A DNA stretch of 6,933 bases from Holophagae bacterium (GTDB taxonomy: Bacteria > Acidobacteriota > Thermoanaerobaculia > Thermoanaerobaculales > Sulfomarinibacteraceae): contig DAOWGJ010000320.1 of NCBI GenBank assembly GCA_030637505.1, positions 1-6,933 on the forward strand, read 5' to 3'. The first letter of the stretch is position 1, and the number at the start of each line of letters is the position of its first letter. Under the pieces are notes generated by a model. It was given only the letters and a program-made list of their open reading frames with translations, was not told where the DNA came from and ran no database searches. The translations under genes and the position numbers were made by a program. Of the stretch, positions 5,099 to 6,933 are shown piece after piece.

Positions 5099-6491
5099 CA
5101 CCCTCCTGGGCCCCCACAGCCTTGATCTCGTCGAGGGCAAAATCGATATCCCTCTCCTCGAGGTCCGGGTTGACGCACACCAGCCGAATAGCCTGGCGTC
5201 CGGCCACCTCCCCAAACCCGATCTTCAGGCGGTTCTCGCGGTCGAGACGACGGCAAATGTCCCCCGCGGGGTATCCCTTGACCTCAAAACATACGGCGAT
5301 CGATTCAGGGGAGGCAACCAGATCGAGGGCGGGATCAGCCTTTATCCGGCCGGCTGCATACCGGGCGAGGTCAAAGAGATGATCGAGGCGCGCCTGGTAG
5401 CCTTCGTCACCGTGGTACAGCCACGCCGCCCACACCTTGAGCGCATCGTTGCGCCGACCGCACTGAATGGAACGAGTCCCGGGGTTCAAGTCGTCCCCAT
5501 CGGCTTGAAACAGATAGCCGGCATTCTCATTGAAGTGTTTGCCAAGCAACCCCCGTTCCTTCATGAGGATCGCGGAGCACGAGAGCGGCACGCCCATCAT
5601 CTTATGGACGTTCCACGTGAAGGAATCTGCTCGTTCCGAACCATCGAGAAGGTGGCGGTGCTTTTCGGACAGCAGAACCGAGCCTCCCAGGGCGCCGTCA
5701 ACGTGCATCCAGACATTCTCCGATGAGGCCACCTCGGCGATCTCACGAAGTGGATCGAAGGCGCCAAGCACCGTCGTTCCCGCCGTGGCGTTGATCATGA
5801 TCGGATTGAATCCCGCAGCCCGATCTTCTGCGATCATCCGCTCGAGGCAGGCGACATCCATGCGGCCGCGGCCGTCAGTCGCCACCTCCCGCACATGGTC
5901 GCGCCCGAGCCCCGTGATACCGGCGTTCTTTCGTGTGGAATAGTGGCCCGCTTCCGAGGTGTAGACCGTGTGGCGGGCGCAGTCGAAACCACCGTCCCGA
6001 ACCCCGGGTAAAGCCTCGTTGCGGGCAACGATCAGCGCCGTTAAATTGGCCATCGATCCTCCCGGCGCAAGGATTCCGTCGCCGTTCTCGTAACCTACCT
6101 TGGCCGCCATCCGAGCAACGACCTCCTTCTCGATCAGGATCTGGGGCCCGGCAACCTTGAACGTGTACATCGACGTATTGGTCAATGTCGTCAAGATCTC
6201 GGCGAAGGTCGCCACCGGATCTCGCCCACCGAAGAGCTGGTTGAAAAACCTCCGCCCCGCCGATGACGGCGTCTCAGTTATCACCTGCCTGACAGCCTCG
6301 AGGACCTCGTCCAGTTGGTGACCTGCCGAAGAGAGGTGCGGTCCCTCTCCAAACCAACCTTCGGGCCGCGACGGGAGGATGTTCTCCCCATCGACAACTT
6401 CCCGGGCGACCCTGAAGGCGTGTTCCAGTATTTCGGCTGTCCGCTCGGCCTGCGAATGCTTCGGTCTTCGAGTTTCGTCTATCGCATCCAT
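5088..6491 (-). CDS. Group II PLP-dependent amino-acid decarboxylase (glutamate/aspartate/cysteine-sulfinate class)
   Basis: A 467-residue, near full-length cytosolic enzyme of the GAD/CSAD-like family. It should decarboxylate an acidic amino acid (glutamate to GABA, aspartate to beta-alanine, or cysteine sulfinate to hypotaurine); the substrate cannot be fixed from sequence. Visible landmarks: RFFNQLFGG (81-89); phosphate-side loop LAPGGSMANL (141-150); SEAGHYS with the ring-stacking His183; INATAGTTVLGAFDPL (233-248); HVDGALGG (263-270) with Asp265 facing the pyridine nitrogen; and FTWNVHKMMG with Schiff-base Lys297. SIQCGRRNDALKVWAAW (341-357) is the conserved C-terminal family block. Animal GADs have NPHK and HVDAAWGG; here they are NVHK and HVDGALGG. 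The catalytic loop (about 327-342) is also shorter. The start is ATG 6491, with GGAG ten bases upstream. The last codons and stop overlap the yaaA remnant. Panthothenate, GABA or taurine pathway genes are not seen nearby. Confidence 0.9.
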   Translation of the reverse strand: MDAIDETRRPKHSQAERTAEILEHAFRVAREVVDGENILPSRPEGWFGEGPHLSSAGHQLDEVLEAVRQVITETPSSAGRRFFNQLFGGRDPVATFAEILTTLTNTSMYTFKVAGPQILIEKEVVARMAAKVGYENGDGILAPGGSMANLTALIVARNEALPGVRDGGFDCARHTVYTSEAGHYSTRKNAGITGLGRDHVREVATDGRGRMDVACLERMIAEDRAAGFNPIMINATAGTTVLGAFDPLREIAEVASSENVWMHVDGALGGSVLLSEKHRHLLDGSERADSFTWNVHKMMGVPLSCSAILMKERGLLGKHFNENAGYLFQADGDDLNPGTRSIQCGRRNDALKVWAAWLYHGDEGYQARLDHLFDLARYAAGRIKADPALDLVASPESIAVCFEVKGYPAGDICRRLDRENRLKIGFGEVAGRQAIRLVCVNPDLEERDIDFALDEIKAVGAQEGVGH

Positions 6492-6519
6492 TGACCCACT
6501 ACTCCAATCTCAGCGGAGG

Positions 6520-6528
6520 ATCTTAGCA
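6520..6528 (-). promoter_or_regulatory. Candidate extended -10 promoter for the decarboxylase
   Basis: The minus strand reads TGCTAAGAT: a TG motif, one base, then TAAGAT. The predicted start point is near 6513, leaving a leader of about 22 bases that contains GGAG (6505-6502) ten bases before ATG 6491. No -35 match was seen. Confidence 0.4.
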
Positions 6529-6532
6529 ACAA

Positions 6533-6554
6533 ATTCTCCGAAACCTCCGAGAAT
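6533..6554. repeat. Dyad in the decarboxylase/queG intergenic region
   Basis: ATTCTC (6533-6538) and GAGAAT (6549-6554) are perfect inverted 6-bp arms separated by 10 bp. The dyad lies between the two outward-facing candidate promoters and covers the -35 region expected for queG, a natural place for an operator. Function is inferred from position. Confidence 0.35.
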
Positions 6555-6558
6555 CACC

Positions 6559-6564
6559 TATCTT
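6559..6564 (+). promoter_or_regulatory. Candidate -10 element directly in front of queG
   Basis: TATCTT stands nine bases before ATG 6574, the same distance as TACAAT before the helicase ATG. There is no Shine-Dalgarno. If used, transcription would start within about three bases of the ATG. No -35 and no TG extension are seen, so it is weaker than the helicase promoter. Confidence 0.35.
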
Positions 6565-6573
6565 GGGTAGCAG

Positions 6574-6933
6574 ATGAGCGACTTGGGCACCGATCTGAAA
6601 CGTCAGGCCCTTGACGAGGGCTTCGATCTTGTGGGCATTGCCGCCGCGGGAAAAGCTCAAGGCGCCGATAGCCTGAGGCGATGGCTGGACGCCGGGATGC
6701 ACGGCGAGATGGCCTATATGGCAACGACCGCAGACGTCCGGAGCGACCTCCGCCGGCTGCTTCCGGACTGCCGATCGGTCCTCGCCGTCGCCTTGAGTTA
6801 TCACACCAGTCGCCCGGACAGCCGATCATCTCGCGGTCCCGACACAGTCTGGATCTCCCGCTACGCATGGGGCCGTGACTACCACCGAATCCTCAAGAAG
6901 AAATTGGTCCGCCTTGGACGGTGGTTGGCCGAA
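6574..6933 (+). CDS. queG: Epoxyqueuosine reductase QueG, N-terminal part, cut by window edge
   Basis: The first 120 residues are present and the frame is open at the edge. QueG is a cobalamin- and iron-sulfur-dependent cytosolic enzyme that reduces epoxyqueuosine to queuosine at the wobble position of tRNAs for Asp, Asn, His and Tyr, the last step of queuosine synthesis. Recognition rests on the N-terminal domain: GFDLVGIAAAG (16-26), WLDAGMHGEMAYM (37-49), RRLLPDCRSVLAVALSY (60-76) and the signature ISRYAWGRDYHRILKKKL (94-111). The ferredoxin-like cysteine clusters of the family lie beyond the window, so completeness cannot be judged. ATG 6574 is the expected start for this family, although it has no Shine-Dalgarno. 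The gene is divergent from the decarboxylase with an 82-bp gap. Confidence 0.92.
   Translation, partial: MSDLGTDLKRQALDEGFDLVGIAAAGKAQGADSLRRWLDAGMHGEMAYMATTADVRSDLRRLLPDCRSVLAVALSYHTSRPDSRSSRGPDTVWISRYAWGRDYHRILKKKLVRLGRWLAE

Noticed and set aside
5091..5726. 211-residue plus-strand ORF opposite the decarboxylase
   Set aside because: Antisense shadow in high-GC DNA; the minus-strand frame carries all PLP-decarboxylase motifs.
1..6933. CRISPR arrays, tRNA or rRNA genes, insertion-sequence ends, phage or defence genes
   Set aside because: No spaced direct repeats, cloverleaf-like segments, transposase motifs or known defence domains were found by eye on either strand.

Overview
This is a high-GC bacterial window with ordinary chromosomal gene density. 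The exported proteins with Sec-type leaders, the RhlB-like helicase, the QueG-like enzyme and the YaaA remnant fit a Gram-negative-type, free-living bacterium. Sequence style would suit Acidobacteriota or another deep high-GC phylum, but this is a weak guess. No rRNA, tRNA, CRISPR array, phage gene or insertion sequence was seen.

Layout. (1) 1-1790, minus strand: most of a large exported tetratricopeptide-repeat (TPR) protein whose C-terminus runs off the left edge. (2) 1791-1949: a divergent intergenic region with candidate promoters for both flanking genes and a perfect 18-bp GC-rich palindrome. (3) 1950-3332, plus strand: a complete RhlB-like DEAD-box RNA helicase, probably translated from a leaderless or nearly leaderless message. 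(4) 3352-4404, minus: an exported beta-propeller-like protein of unknown function, convergent with the helicase and only 19 bp from it. (5) 4484-4684, minus: a small unrecognised ORF with a strong ribosome binding site. (6) About 4707-5098, minus: a decayed yaaA gene, made of two homologous blocks in different frames with the start and middle of the gene missing. (7) 5088-6491, minus: a group II PLP-dependent amino-acid decarboxylase (glutamate/aspartate/cysteine-sulfinate class). (8) 6492-6573: a divergent intergenic region with a dyad. (9) 6574 to the right edge, plus: the N-terminal third of epoxyqueuosine reductase (QueG).

How it fits together. The minus-strand run from decarboxylase through the yaaA remnant and small ORF to the propeller gene could be one transcript, because no convincing terminator separates its members. 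There is no sign that these genes share a pathway. The helicase (RNA turnover or remodelling) and QueG (tRNA wobble-base modification) are RNA-related housekeeping genes that start their own transcripts in the opposite direction.

The most notable observations are the double-deletion yaaA pseudogene, whose upstream breakpoint supplies the decarboxylase stop codon, and the identical arrangement (a -10-like hexamer, nine bases, then ATG, no Shine-Dalgarno) at both plus-strand genes. No clearly new multi-gene system was recognised.
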